Notes under the pieces: generated by a model
Database searches by the model: none
Seen by the model: only the letters and a program-made list of their open reading frames with translations
What the model was told of the DNA's origin: nothing
Position numbers and translations under genes: made by a program
Shown here: positions 1 to 8,107 of the stretch, piece after piece
Layout of the letters: the number at the start of each line of letters is the position of its first letter
How positions within the stretch are numbered: the first letter of the stretch is position 1
NCBI RefSeq assembly: GCF_963674925.1
Contig: NZ_OY771649.1
Span: forward strand, 124,001-188,000
Origin: an uncultured Draconibacterium sp.
GTDB taxonomy: Bacteria > Bacteroidota > Bacteroidia > Bacteroidales > Prolixibacteraceae
Direction of reading: 5' to 3'
Length of the DNA: 64,000 nucleotides

Positions 1-60
1 AATTGGCTCAGGCCGAACTTCGTTTCATCGGGAGTTTTATCGAATGAGAATGAGGTAAAA
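1..60 (+). other. Left edge; possible 3' end of a gene outside the window
   Basis: One forward frame is open from base 2 to a TAA at 56-58 and ends in the residues REFYRMRMR. The arrangement recalls the last helix of an AraC-type DNA-binding domain, but 18 residues are too few to decide. The other two forward frames also stay open for most of this stretch, so the reading is only a possibility. Confidence 0.15.
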
Positions 61-290
61 AAACGAAGGGGACAGAGGATAAAAGTTTTGAATTGAAAGG
101 AAAAGGTGAGTGAGTAATTGAGTGATTGAGTGAGTGGTGTGTGAAAATCTGTTGAAACAGTGGTGTTAAGTAGCTTTGTGGTAAATTGATTGATTTAGAT
201 TGAGAAAGGCAAAAGTGGAAAGTTGAAAGGCAAAAGGAGGAATTAGGTGATTGAGTAAATGGATAATGGTTTTAGATATTGGGGTAGTTG
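61..290. repeat. Purine-rich low-complexity tract, left of PAP2 gene
   Basis: The top strand is strongly purine-biased and almost free of cytosine. It is built from degenerate short words such as GAGTGA, GATTGA and AAAGTGGAAAG, for example GAGTGAGTAATTGAGTGATT near 107-126. No convincing reading frame is present. A second tract of the same style lies on the other side of the PAP2 gene (about 1155-1570), so the two probably share an origin or a mode of expansion. Confidence 0.6.
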
Positions 291-329
291 GCAAATGTTA
301 GCAACCTGATGCTTGTAGCTCGCGGCTAC

Positions 330-1139
330 TTAAAAGGTATACACCAGTGCGAGTCCTTTTTGTCTGCCGGTCTTAAAAGGAAAAATATCGAGGTTTTTCA
401 GGTGTTCACGATCCCATTTGTATTGGTGGGTGAGATAGATGAGTTCAGTGGAGATCATTCCTACTCCGGCACCTACCAGAACGTCGGAAGCCCAGTGGCT
501 GCCTTTGGAAATACGCATGATTCCTACAGTGGTGGCACAGGCATACGCACCTACACTGTACCATGGACTTATTTCTCCGTATTCGCGGTGCATCCATTGC
601 GCTGCTGCAAAAACAATGGCAGTATGCCCGGACGGCATAGACTTCGGTTCGCCGGTTGGGCGTTCTACATCTAAAATACTTTTCAGGCTTTTGGTAATGA
701 TAGTGGTAAGGACCATACTCTTGCCCAGTATGGCGGTTTGGTTGCCAATATTGTTTTTCCCCTTTATTCCCAAAGCGTTTAAGGAATAAACTGCAGCAAT
801 CGGAGCAAAACGTAAATAATCATCCAGGTTGCCGTTATAGTTAAAATGTTCCCAACGCCATTGGTTAATGTCATATTTCCAGTTGGAAAAATGCATGATC
901 GTTCCGCCGGCAATCAAAATGGATGGAGCTATAAAGGGTTTAAAACCTCTTTGTTTATCGGCATAACGAAAATCGAGCCTGTGAATGGAATCGTTGTGAA
1001 ATGTTAGATGTGGAGTGGTATGTTCTGTAAGAAGCGGAATCCGTTCCGGGTTTTTCCTGTCAGATGCCAGACCGTGCGTAGAGAATAGCAGAAATGTTGC
1101 TATCAGAATATTCGTTATGAGTGTTAAATGATTTTGCAC
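330..1139 (-). CDS. PAP2-family phosphatase, secreted or membrane-associated
   Basis: This is a type 2 phosphatidic acid phosphatase-like enzyme, expected to hydrolyse a lipid or polyprenyl phosphate at the periplasmic face. The three signature blocks are present: K-x6-RP (about residues 153-161 from the GTG start), PSGH (169-172) and R-x5-H-x3-D (209-219). The frame is open upstream to 1325, but that extension is low-complexity sequence. I place the start at the GTG at 1139, which gives a hydrophobic signal (ILIATFLLFSTHGLAS) directly after the N-terminus and a protein of 269 residues. There is no in-frame ATG between that GTG and the signal peptide. A TAnnTTTG box at 1144-1151 abuts this start, so the mRNA may be nearly leaderless. 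The substrate is not predictable. Confidence 0.8.
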   Translation of the reverse strand: MQNHLTLITNILIATFLLFSTHGLASDRKNPERIPLLTEHTTPHLTFHNDSIHRLDFRYADKQRGFKPFIAPSILIAGGTIMHFSNWKYDINQWRWEHFNYNGNLDDYLRFAPIAAVYSLNALGIKGKNNIGNQTAILGKSMVLTTIITKSLKSILDVERPTGEPKSMPSGHTAIVFAAAQWMHREYGEISPWYSVGAYACATTVGIMRISKGSHWASDVLVGAGVGMISTELIYLTHQYKWDREHLKNLDIFPFKTGRQKGLALVYTF

Positions 1140-1143
1140 GTGG

Positions 1144-1151
1144 CAAAAATA
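1144..1151 (-). promoter_or_regulatory. Putative Bacteroidetes -7 box (PAP2 gene)
   Basis: The minus strand reads TATTTTTG, a full match to TAnnTTTG. It ends only four bases before the GTG proposed as the start, which supports that start and implies a very short or absent leader. No clear -33 TTTG is visible at 19-21 bp. Confidence 0.45.
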
Positions 1152-1154
1152 GGA

Positions 1155-1570
1155 AAAGGAATGAAAAGCCTTGAAGGAAAAAGTAAAAAGTGGAAAGGAA
1201 AAAGGGGAGAAGTACTGAGCATTGAGATGATGAGATTGAATGTAGATTGATGAAAGATAGATGGAGATTGAATTTGTGAATGGGCGAATGGGGAAATGCG
1301 TAAGAATAAAAAGGACAATGTCCATGAGATTGGTTGAGATTGGATTGGAGAGTGAGTGAGTGAGTGAATAATTGGGGAATTGGGAGAGGAGAGTAGAAGC
1401 CTGAGCAACTGGGACGGTGAGAGTTTGAAATTAGATTGATATGGATTGAAAAAAGATTGAATTGGTGAATGGGTAAATGAGTGAATGAGGAAACCGGGAA
1501 AGGAGGTTGGACGTAGAGCATTGAACACTTAGATGGAGAGAAATGGAAAAAGATTGATATAGATTGAAAA
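1155..1570. repeat. Purine-rich low-complexity tract, right of PAP2 gene
   Basis: The top strand is about three-quarters purine with very little C. Recurring words are GATTGA, GAATGGG, GAGTGAGTGA and AGATTGATAtgGATTGAAAA; the last occurs twice (about 1434-1453 and 1554-1570). Open frames on the minus strand here translate to S/F/H/P-rich sequence that only reflects the repeat, so I call no gene. The words AGCTCGCGGCT near 1585 also occur at about 316, at the end of the PAP2 gene. Confidence 0.6.
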
Positions 1571-1612
1571 AACTAGTAGCTATAAGCTCGCGGCTCGAAG
1601 CCGGAAAATAAA

Positions 1613-1647
1613 AAAGCACTACCTCCAGAGACTGAAGATAATGCTTT
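1613..1647 (-). terminator. Probable terminator of the arcC-arcB unit
   Basis: On the minus strand an imperfect stem (outer arms AAAGCA and TGCTTT with three internal mismatches) is followed by a T-rich run. It lies 20 nt after the ornithine carbamoyltransferase stop codon. Confidence 0.5.
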
Positions 1648-1667
1648 AAAATCTATGGTGATTTTGC

Positions 1668-2666
1668 TTAAGCCAGTGTGGCAACCATAACGGCTTTTAT
1701 GGTGTGCATGCGGTTTTCTGCTTCGTCGAATACCAGCGATGCCTTGCTTTCGAATACCTCTTCGGTGACTTCCATGGCTTCGAGTCCAAATTTTTGGTAG
1801 ATCTGCTCGCCAATTTTTGTGTCGCGGTTATGAAAAGCCGGTAAACAATGCAGGAATTTTACATCAGGATTCCCGGTAAGTTCCATAGCCTTTTTATTAA
1901 TCTGGTAGGGGAGCAGCAGTTTTATGCGTTCCTGCCATACTTCGTCGGGCTCACCCATCGACACCCATACATCGGTATACAGAAAATCACAGTCTTTTAC
2001 TGCGGTGGCTACATTTTCGGTAATCGTAATCTTGCCGCCGGTTTGAGTTGTTATTTCGCGACATTTCGCCTGCAATTCTTCGGCGGGTTGACAGGCTAAG
2101 GGTGCAGCGGCTCTAAAATCCATTCCCAGTTTTGCTGCCCCAACCATTAGCGAGTTGCCCATATTGTTTCGTGCATCACCCAGGTAGCAAAATTTCACTT
2201 CCGAAAGCGGTTTGTGGCTGTGTTCTTTCATAGTCAGGAAATCAGCCAGAATTTGAGTCGGATGAAATTCATCGGTAAGACCATTCCAAACCGAAACTCC
2301 TGCATAAGTGCCCAGTTCTTCCACAATGTCCTGTCCAAAACCACGGTATTCAATTCCATCGTACATTCGTCCCAGTACACGTGCAGTGTCTTTCATGGTT
2401 TCTTTTTGTCCGATCTGTGAGCCTGTTGGTCCCAGGTAGGTAACCCTTGCCCCCTGGTCGTAAGCCGCCACTTCAAATGCACAGCGGGTGCGGGTAGAGG
2501 CTTTTTCAAAAATCAGTGCAATGTTTTTACCTAAAAGTTGCGGTTTCTCCGTGCCTTCGTATTTTGCCTTTTTTAAACTTGCCGCAAGATCGAGTAGTTG
2601 GGTTATTTCTTCGGGAGTAAAATCAAGTAGTTTGAGGAAATTCCTATTTTTCAGATTATTAGTCAT
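1668..2666 (-). CDS. arcB: Ornithine carbamoyltransferase
   Basis: This enzyme transfers a carbamoyl group between carbamoyl phosphate and ornithine/citrulline in the cytoplasm. The 332-residue protein has the carbamoyl-phosphate motif STRTR (57-61), HPTQ (135-138), and HCLP (273-276). The loop DVWVSMGEP is typical of the ornithine rather than the aspartate enzyme. The length and the upstream carbamate kinase suggest a catabolic role, turning citrulline into ornithine plus carbamoyl phosphate for ATP formation. An anabolic role (argF) cannot be excluded from sequence alone. It is the second gene after arcC, separated by a 181-nt spacer of simple repeats. No arginine deiminase gene lies in this window. 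Confidence 0.92.
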   Translation of the reverse strand: MTNNLKNRNFLKLLDFTPEEITQLLDLAASLKKAKYEGTEKPQLLGKNIALIFEKASTRTRCAFEVAAYDQGARVTYLGPTGSQIGQKETMKDTARVLGRMYDGIEYRGFGQDIVEELGTYAGVSVWNGLTDEFHPTQILADFLTMKEHSHKPLSEVKFCYLGDARNNMGNSLMVGAAKLGMDFRAAAPLACQPAEELQAKCREITTQTGGKITITENVATAVKDCDFLYTDVWVSMGEPDEVWQERIKLLLPYQINKKAMELTGNPDVKFLHCLPAFHNRDTKIGEQIYQKFGLEAMEVTEEVFESKASLVFDEAENRMHTIKAVMVATLA

Positions 2667-2687
2667 GGTATTATTTGTTTTTAATAG

Positions 2688-2795
2688 TCATTAGTCATTA
2701 GTCACTGTCAATACTCTTTATATAGCACTAAGTAAATAAAGCGTTTCACAGAGAAGAAAAGTCTCAGTATCAGTCTCAGTTCTCAGTCTCAGTTG
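2688..2795. repeat. Short direct repeats in the arcC-arcB spacer
   Basis: Two simple-sequence patches occur: three tandem copies of a TAGTCAT-type heptamer (about 2687-2705), and overlapping copies of TCTCAGT/CAGTCTCAGT (about 2760-2793). They fill most of the 181-nt spacer. No open frame or hairpin with a T-run is seen. Confidence 0.6.
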
Positions 2796-2847
2796 GTAAT
2801 TATCAGTTTTTCAATTTAACAATCTCTTGTCAATTTTCCATTTAATC

Positions 2848-3819
2848 TCAATCAATCTTTTCTTCATCATCGTATTCCATGGTAATCTTCGAACCGTAAC
2901 TTTTATCAGCCAGTTTGGTGGCTTCGGTGATGATACTTTTACTGCCGCCATTTTTTATAAAATCAAGGCAGGCTTTAATTTTAGGTTCCATTGTTCCTTC
3001 AGCAAATGTACCATTTTCGAGATGTTTTAGGGTGTCGGTATAATTTAAAAATTCCAGTTTTTGCTGCGTTTCCAGACCAAAGTCTTTGTAGATAAAAGGT
3101 ACATCGGTAAGGATATATAATTCATCAGCATCAATGTTGGTGGCCAGCATACCTGATGCTCTGTCTTTGTCGATTACTGCATCAAGTGTGCGCACGTCGT
3201 TGTTCTCGTCGAAATAAACCGGAATGCCACCGCCGCCGGCAGCAATAACAATATTGCCGTTTTCGAGCAATTGCCTGATGATGTCTTTATTTAAAATGTC
3301 TACGGGCATGGGCGAGGGCACAACCCTTCGGTAGCCGTCTTTACTTTTTGATGTGGGTTTAAAAATCCAGCCTTTTTGTTGGGTCAGTCTGTCTGCTTCT
3401 GCTTTGCTGTATACTTTCCCGATTCGTTTCGATGGATTTTGAAAAGCCGGATCATTAGCATCGATTTCCACCAGTGTAACCATGGAAATTACATTTTTGT
3501 CGATACCGTGTTTGTTGAGTACGTTGCGCATCATCCGCTCGATCATAAAACCAATGCCTCCCTGCGAGTCGGCTACACAAATATTCAGTGGCATGGGGGC
3601 AATACCATAAAGCTGTTCGCCGGCGTCGTTACGCATTAAAATGTTACCTACCTGCGGCCCGTTGCCATGTGTAAGCACCAGCTCGTAACCTTCGCGGAGC
3701 AAAGGCACCAGGTTCTCCAGTGTGTCTGTTACATTTTTTTCCTGCTGAACGATGGTTCCTTCTTCGTTACCGCGCAGAATGGCGTTTCCGCCCAAAGCAA
3801 CAACAGCTCGTTTCTTCAT
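2848..3819 (-). CDS. arcC: Carbamate kinase
   Basis: This amino-acid-kinase-family enzyme forms ATP and carbamate from carbamoyl phosphate and ADP. The 323 residues begin with ALGGNAI (8-14) and contain HGNGPQVG (51-58), both characteristic of carbamate kinase. The later AGGGGIPV and DKDRAS segments match the nucleotide-binding half. It is first in a two-gene unit with arcB, as in arginine/citrulline fermentation loci. A TAnnTTTG box at 3863-3870 sits 44 nt upstream of the ATG. Confidence 0.93.
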   Translation of the reverse strand: MKKRAVVALGGNAILRGNEEGTIVQQEKNVTDTLENLVPLLREGYELVLTHGNGPQVGNILMRNDAGEQLYGIAPMPLNICVADSQGGIGFMIERMMRNVLNKHGIDKNVISMVTLVEIDANDPAFQNPSKRIGKVYSKAEADRLTQQKGWIFKPTSKSKDGYRRVVPSPMPVDILNKDIIRQLLENGNIVIAAGGGGIPVYFDENNDVRTLDAVIDKDRASGMLATNIDADELYILTDVPFIYKDFGLETQQKLEFLNYTDTLKHLENGTFAEGTMEPKIKACLDFIKNGGSKSIITEATKLADKSYGSKITMEYDDEEKID

Positions 3820-3862
3820 TGTTCGAATTAGTTAGTGCCCTGAAAAAAGATCAGGCGCCTAA

Positions 3863-3870
3863 CAAACATA
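3863..3870 (-). promoter_or_regulatory. Putative -7 box of arcC
   Basis: The minus strand reads TATGTTTG, matching TAnnTTTG, 44 nt before the arcC start codon. Confidence 0.5.
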
Positions 3871-4176
3871 GAAAAACAAAGCATAAAAAGAAATGTGTTA
3901 GCGCTTGGTTTTGTGTCGGTTGTGCTATTTTAAAACAGCTTTTTTCGATTGATTTATTAATTCGGAAAACAGGTGATGCACTTTCTTACGATTTGCAAGA
4001 AAATGAGTGAAATTTGTTAACACTTTTTTCTTGAAATGATTGCAGGAATTAGCAGGCAGGCATAACTTCTACCTAACCTAAAAGATTCGAGAAATCTTTC
4101 ACACGAAGTGTTGACGATTGAAAATCTGCACGATACATGCTTTCAAAAAATATATTTATGATTTTCAATGTCAAGG

Positions 4177-4267
4177 TTAGCCCTGACAAATAATTGTATC
4201 TCAATTATTTCGTCAGCCCTGCGGGTAATTAATTCATTTTTATGAATTAATCAGGCTAAGTTTTTTT
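4177..4267. other. Potential three-way-junction structured element followed by T7
   Basis: An outer pair TTAGCC (4177-4182) / GGCTAA (4254-4259) encloses two hairpins. The first pairs CTGACAAATAATTG (4183-4196) with CAATTATTTcGTCAG (4202-4216), 14 bp with one bulge. The second pairs ATTAATTCAT (4228-4237) with ATGAATTAAT (4242-4251), a perfect 10 bp with a TTTT loop. Seven T follow on the top strand at 4261-4267. It sits in the 625-nt gap between divergent arcC and ftsK, upstream of the likely ftsK promoter, so it is not an obvious leader of either gene. It may be a small structured RNA, a terminator or a palindromic mobile element. The rest of the gap (3871-4176 and 4279-4444) is AT-rich without a gene. 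Confidence 0.5.
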
Positions 4268-4270
4268 AGT

Positions 4271-4278
4271 TAAATTTG
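4271..4278 (+). promoter_or_regulatory. Putative -7 box of ftsK
   Basis: TAAATTTG matches TAnnTTTG. It lies 166 nt before the ftsK ATG, so the leader would be long; a closer promoter was not recognised. Confidence 0.4.
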
Positions 4279-4444
4279 CGGACAATTTAACCCACATTAT
4301 TCTGTTTGTTGAAGAGTAATGTTCCTTTTTGACGGTTAAAGTAGATTTTGTTGAATGATTTTTGGGATCACAAAAATTGAAATGAAACTTAATCGTTATA
4401 TTGGAAACTTGTTGTGAATAAAAATTCGGATTAAAAATAACTCC

Positions 4445-6904
4445 ATGGCATTTAGAGCGAAGAAAAAGCCAGCAAAATCGAAAAATAAACGTACCACAAA
4501 AAAGCGTACACCCCTTGTTAACAGAGAAAAACTGTATTTTCTGTTTGGGTTGTTCGTTCTGCTAATGGCAGCATATCTGCTAATTTCCTTTGTATCGTTT
4601 TTATTTTACGGTGCAGCCGATCAAAGTATAATGGACTCGGGCTGGCGTGAATTCCTTTTCAATACTGAGGTGAAAGCCCAGAATAAAGGAATGAAACTGG
4701 GTGCCTATCTGTCGGAAGTTATTATGAACCGCGGATTCGGACTGGCGTCGTTTGGTTTGGTTTACCTAATGGCCATCAGCGGCGCACGGATTTTAGGGCG
4801 TAAAACAGGAAATTTTCTCAAAAGTGTTTGGTACAGTGTTATCTGCATTATTTGGTTTTCGGTGGCGCTGGGGTTGTTTTTTAATAAAACCAATGCCGGA
4901 TCGGCTATCTATTGGGGCGGACATTACGGTTTCGTGCTCAGTAACTGGCTTCGCTCGTTGATTGGAATTGTGGGACTTGTGTTTCTGTTGTTCATTTCCG
5001 GACTGGCGATTATCGTTGTACGTTTCGACGGTGCTTTTGACATGCTGAAAGGGGTATTAAAAAGAAACGCAAAAGAGGCGGAGCTTGACGAAACGGAGCA
5101 TGAGGATAAAGATGAAGTTACGACCGACGTTCCGGGCGTGGAAGTTGAAGAGTCGATAACAAAAATAATAGAAGACGACGATGATGTGGTGAAAGCCATT
5201 TTTGAGTCGGATAATGAAGATGACCTTTCCCTGATAGAGCCGGAGGTTGAAATCGACGACCATATTGATGGGAAAGAACCGGAAAAGGAAAGTGGGGATG
5301 ACATTGAGGTGATTCCGGAAAAAAAAGAGGATGATCTGGATTTAACGGTTGCGCCAAAATTGGAGGAAGAAGAGTCGGATGGCACGTTGCCGGAGGAACT
5401 GGAAGATTATGATCCAACCCTGGATTTGGCGAGTTACAAGTTCCCGTCACTCGATCAGCTGGAAGATCATCAATTTGGAAATGCTGAAGTAAAGAATGAA
5501 GAGCTGGTAGCCAACAAGAATAAAATTGTTGAAACACTGCGTCATTATAAGATCGAAATAACAAAGATCAGAGCCACAATTGGTCCAACAATTACTCTTT
5601 ACGAAATTGTTCCGGCACCGGGCGTACGAATCTCGAAGATTAAAAACCTCGAAGATGATATCGCTTTGAGTCTGGCGGCTTTGGGAATTCGTATTATAGC
5701 ACCAATTCCGGGGCGCGGTACCATTGGTATTGAAGTGCCAAATCAGAATCCGGAAACGGTATCGATGCATTCCATTGTGCGCTCAAAGCGTTTTCAGGAA
5801 AGTAAGGCCGAACTGCCGGTGGCGCTGGGGAAAACCATTTCGAATGAAACGTTTATGTTCGACCTGGTAAAAATGCCTCACATTCTTGTTGCCGGAGCTA
5901 CCGGACAGGGTAAATCGGTCGGTATAAACGTGATCATTACGTCGTTGCTTTATAAGAAGCACCCGTCGCAGCTGAAGTTTGTTTTTATCGACCCGAAAAA
6001 AGTGGAGCTGAATATTTATTCGGTGCTTGAAAAACACTATCTGGCAAAACTACCCGATGCGGAAGAACCTGTGATCACTGATATTCAGAAAGTGAAAAAT
6101 ACGCTGAATTCGATTAACGTGGAGATGGATGCACGTTACGATCTGTTAAAAGCTGCCCAGGCACGTAATATAAAGGAATATAATAAGAAATTTATATCGC
6201 GCCGACTGAATCCGGAAAAAGGACACCGGTTTATGCCATACGTTGTGGTGATTATTGATGAGTTTGCCGACCTGATTATGACTGCCGGAAAAGAGATTGA
6301 ATTGCCGATTGCAAGGATCGCTCAGCTGGCAAGGGCTGTTGGTATTCATATGATCATTGCGACACAGCGCCCGTCGACCAATATTATTACCGGTGTTATT
6401 AAGGCTAACTTCCCGGCGCGTATTGCGTTTAAAGTAGCGTCGATGATCGACTCGCGTACCATTCTCGATTCGCCGGGCGCGAACCAGCTTATCGGACGCG
6501 GAGATATGCTAATTTCGCAGGGAAGTGAAATGACACGTGTACAATGTGCTTTTGTTGACACACCTGAAGTAGAACGTATTGTTGAATTTATTGGTGATCA
6601 ACGCGGATATCCAACGGCATTTTTATTGCCTGAATATGCCGGAGACGAGGACCCCGGACCGGGACAAGTGGATCTGCGGAACCGCGACGAGTTATTTGAC
6701 GATGCGGCACGCGTGGTGGTAATGAACCAAATGGGATCGACATCGATGATACAGCGAAAATTCTCGATTGGGTATAACCGTGCGGGTCGATTAATGGATC
6801 AATTGGAAGCTGCAGGTATAGTTGGCCCAAGTGACGGAAGTAAAGCGCGACAGGTTTTGTTGCAGGATGAATACAGTTTGGAACAGTTATTGAATGGTTT
6901 GTAG
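4445..6904 (+). CDS. ftsK: FtsK/SpoIIIE-family DNA translocase
   Basis: This is a septal DNA pump that moves chromosome termini during division and activates XerCD recombination at dif. The 819-residue protein starts with a basic segment, then has membrane helices in roughly the first 200 residues. A very acidic linker follows (about 210-320, rich in E and D). The motor domain has Walker A AGATGQGKS (about 483-491) and Walker B VVIIDEFADL (about 600-610), followed by IATQRPST. The last 70 residues form the winged-helix gamma domain that reads KOPS sites. Start choice is supported by the K/R-rich N-terminus right after the ATG. lolA follows after 99 nt and is probably cotranscribed. Confidence 0.95.
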   Translation: MAFRAKKKPAKSKNKRTTKKRTPLVNREKLYFLFGLFVLLMAAYLLISFVSFLFYGAADQSIMDSGWREFLFNTEVKAQNKGMKLGAYLSEVIMNRGFGLASFGLVYLMAISGARILGRKTGNFLKSVWYSVICIIWFSVALGLFFNKTNAGSAIYWGGHYGFVLSNWLRSLIGIVGLVFLLFISGLAIIVVRFDGAFDMLKGVLKRNAKEAELDETEHEDKDEVTTDVPGVEVEESITKIIEDDDDVVKAIFESDNEDDLSLIEPEVEIDDHIDGKEPEKESGDDIEVIPEKKEDDLDLTVAPKLEEEESDGTLPEELEDYDPTLDLASYKFPSLDQLEDHQFGNAEVKNEELVANKNKIVETLRHYKIEITKIRATIGPTITLYEIVPAPGVRISKIKNLEDDIALSLAALGIRIIAPIPGRGTIGIEVPNQNPETVSMHSIVRSKRFQESKAELPVALGKTISNETFMFDLVKMPHILVAGATGQGKSVGINVIITSLLYKKHPSQLKFVFIDPKKVELNIYSVLEKHYLAKLPDAEEPVITDIQKVKNTLNSINVEMDARYDLLKAAQARNIKEYNKKFISRRLNPEKGHRFMPYVVVIIDEFADLIMTAGKEIELPIARIAQLARAVGIHMIIATQRPSTNIITGVIKANFPARIAFKVASMIDSRTILDSPGANQLIGRGDMLISQGSEMTRVQCAFVDTPEVERIVEFIGDQRGYPTAFLLPEYAGDEDPGPGQVDLRNRDELFDDAARVVVMNQMGSTSMIQRKFSIGYNRAGRLMDQLEAAGIVGPSDGSKARQVLLQDEYSLEQLLNGL

Positions 6905-7003
6905 AATTAATTTTTGAGGGTGATACGGGAACGAGATTTACACCTTGGGGAGAAAAGATCGTAGCGTATTCATTTTCTGACACAGGAATAGTACAATAGT
7001 AAA

Positions 7004-7657
7004 ATGATGAAAAGGATAGTATTGATGGTTGCACTTGTTATGGTAGCAACTTTAGGATGGTCGCAGAGCGATGCAAAGGCCAAAAAAATTCTGGATGAGG
7101 TAAGTGCCAAAACAAAAGAGATCGCATCAATGTCGGCCAGTTTTGTTTTCACAATGGTGAATGATGAAATGGATATTGACGAAACCAATGCCGGTACCAT
7201 AAAAATTAAAGGTCAGAAATATTGTGTGCAACTGCCCGATTTGGGAGTTGAAGTATTTTCAAATGGCGAAACAATCTGGAATTACATGAGAGATGGTAAT
7301 CAGGTTACCATTTCGAATATTGATGATGACAGCAGTGAGTTAATGGATCCTTCGTCGTTGTTCAGTATCTACGAGCGCGGTTTTCGGTCCGAGTTTGTAG
7401 ATGAAAAAACAGAAGGTGGTAAAACGCTTTATCATATCAATCTTTTTCCTGATTCGGACACTTATGATGTAACAATGATTGAGGTGGCTATCGACAAGGC
7501 TGAAATGATGATTCACTCGGCAACATTGCACAGCACCGATGGAAACCTCTATGGAATTCTGGTAAAAGAAATGGATACCAATGCCGGTTTTGATGATTCG
7601 GAATTTGTTTTTAATGCTGCTAACTACAATGATGTAGAAGTTATTGACTTCCGGTAG
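7004..7657 (+). CDS. lolA: Outer-membrane lipoprotein carrier protein LolA-like
   Basis: This is a periplasmic chaperone thought to carry lipoproteins from the inner to the outer membrane. The 217-residue protein has a cleavable signal peptide (IVLMVALVMVATLGWSQS). The segment that follows, DAKAKKILDEVSAKTKEIAS, then SASFVFTM, is the usual LolA N-terminal pattern in Bacteroidetes. The rest is beta-rich with no cysteine in the mature lipobox position, so it is not itself a lipoprotein. Two adjacent ATGs (7004 and 7007) are possible starts. The ftsK-lolA order is common in the phylum. A strong hairpin terminator follows at 7675-7710. Confidence 0.85.
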   Translation: MMKRIVLMVALVMVATLGWSQSDAKAKKILDEVSAKTKEIASMSASFVFTMVNDEMDIDETNAGTIKIKGQKYCVQLPDLGVEVFSNGETIWNYMRDGNQVTISNIDDDSSELMDPSSLFSIYERGFRSEFVDEKTEGGKTLYHINLFPDSDTYDVTMIEVAIDKAEMMIHSATLHSTDGNLYGILVKEMDTNAGFDDSEFVFNAANYNDVEVIDFR

Positions 7658-7674
7658 GTCGTTTTATATAAAAG

Positions 7675-7710
7675 AAAAAGCCTTGTTTCAGTGAAGAAGC
7701 AAGGCTTTTT
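7675..7710 (+). terminator. Bidirectional-type terminator after lolA
   Basis: A perfect 11-bp stem, AAAAAGCCTTG (7675-7685) with CAAGGCTTTTT (7700-7710), is followed by more T. It starts 17 nt after the lolA stop. Arms and loop are almost identical to the hairpin at 8053-8090. Confidence 0.9.
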
Positions 7711-8052
7711 TTATGGAGTATATCAAACGATCAATAATCCTGCATCCAAAATAGAGACAAAAAGATAGAACGGATTTTTGATTAAGGATAAATGGGAGAT
7801 AGGAAAAAGCTGCGATTGGCAGTTAGGTGATTTTACTATTAAGAATTAAAGATTTTACCGCAGAGTTACACCGAGAAGTAACAGAGTTACGCCGGGAATT
7901 GGATAAATGTTTATGAACTGCAATTTTACAATTTATCAGTTAAACAATTCTATTGTATCCAGCATCCAGTTATACGAAATGAATTGAAAACCGGCCACAG
8001 CCAAATCCCGACCACAAGCATCGGGGCATCCGGTATCCCGGTTTAAACCAAA
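7711..8052. other. Intergenic spacer between two near-identical terminators
   Basis: No gene is seen. Around 7858-7900 there is an imperfect direct repeat of CAGAGTTACaCCGaGAA-type words, in the style of degenerate repeats found between Bacteroidetes genes. Near 7990-8045 there is a GC-richer patch with several ATCCCG/CATCGGGG/CCGGTATCCCGG words that could fold. The spacer separates the convergent lolA and pyruvate kinase genes. Confidence 0.5.
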
Positions 8053-8090
8053 AAAAAAGCCTTGTTCCAGTAAAGAAGCAAGGCTTTTTT
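8053..8090 (-). terminator. Terminator of pyruvate kinase, copy of the lolA terminator
   Basis: A 12-bp stem, AAAAAAGCCTTG (8053-8064) with CAAGGCTTTTTT (8079-8090), lies 18 nt beyond the pyk stop. A-runs and T-runs on both sides let it act in both directions. Confidence 0.88.
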
Positions 8091-8107
8091 ATCGCGTAAA
8101 ATCGTTG

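Noticed and set aside
1060..1528. Several overlapping minus-strand frames upstream of the PAP2 gene
   Set aside because: They translate the purine-rich repeat tract into H/S/F/P-rich low-complexity sequence in all three frames, as expected of repeats.
4924..5385. 153-codon minus-strand frame inside ftsK, serine-rich
   Set aside because: Antisense shadow of the acidic linker; the ftsK frame has clear domains.
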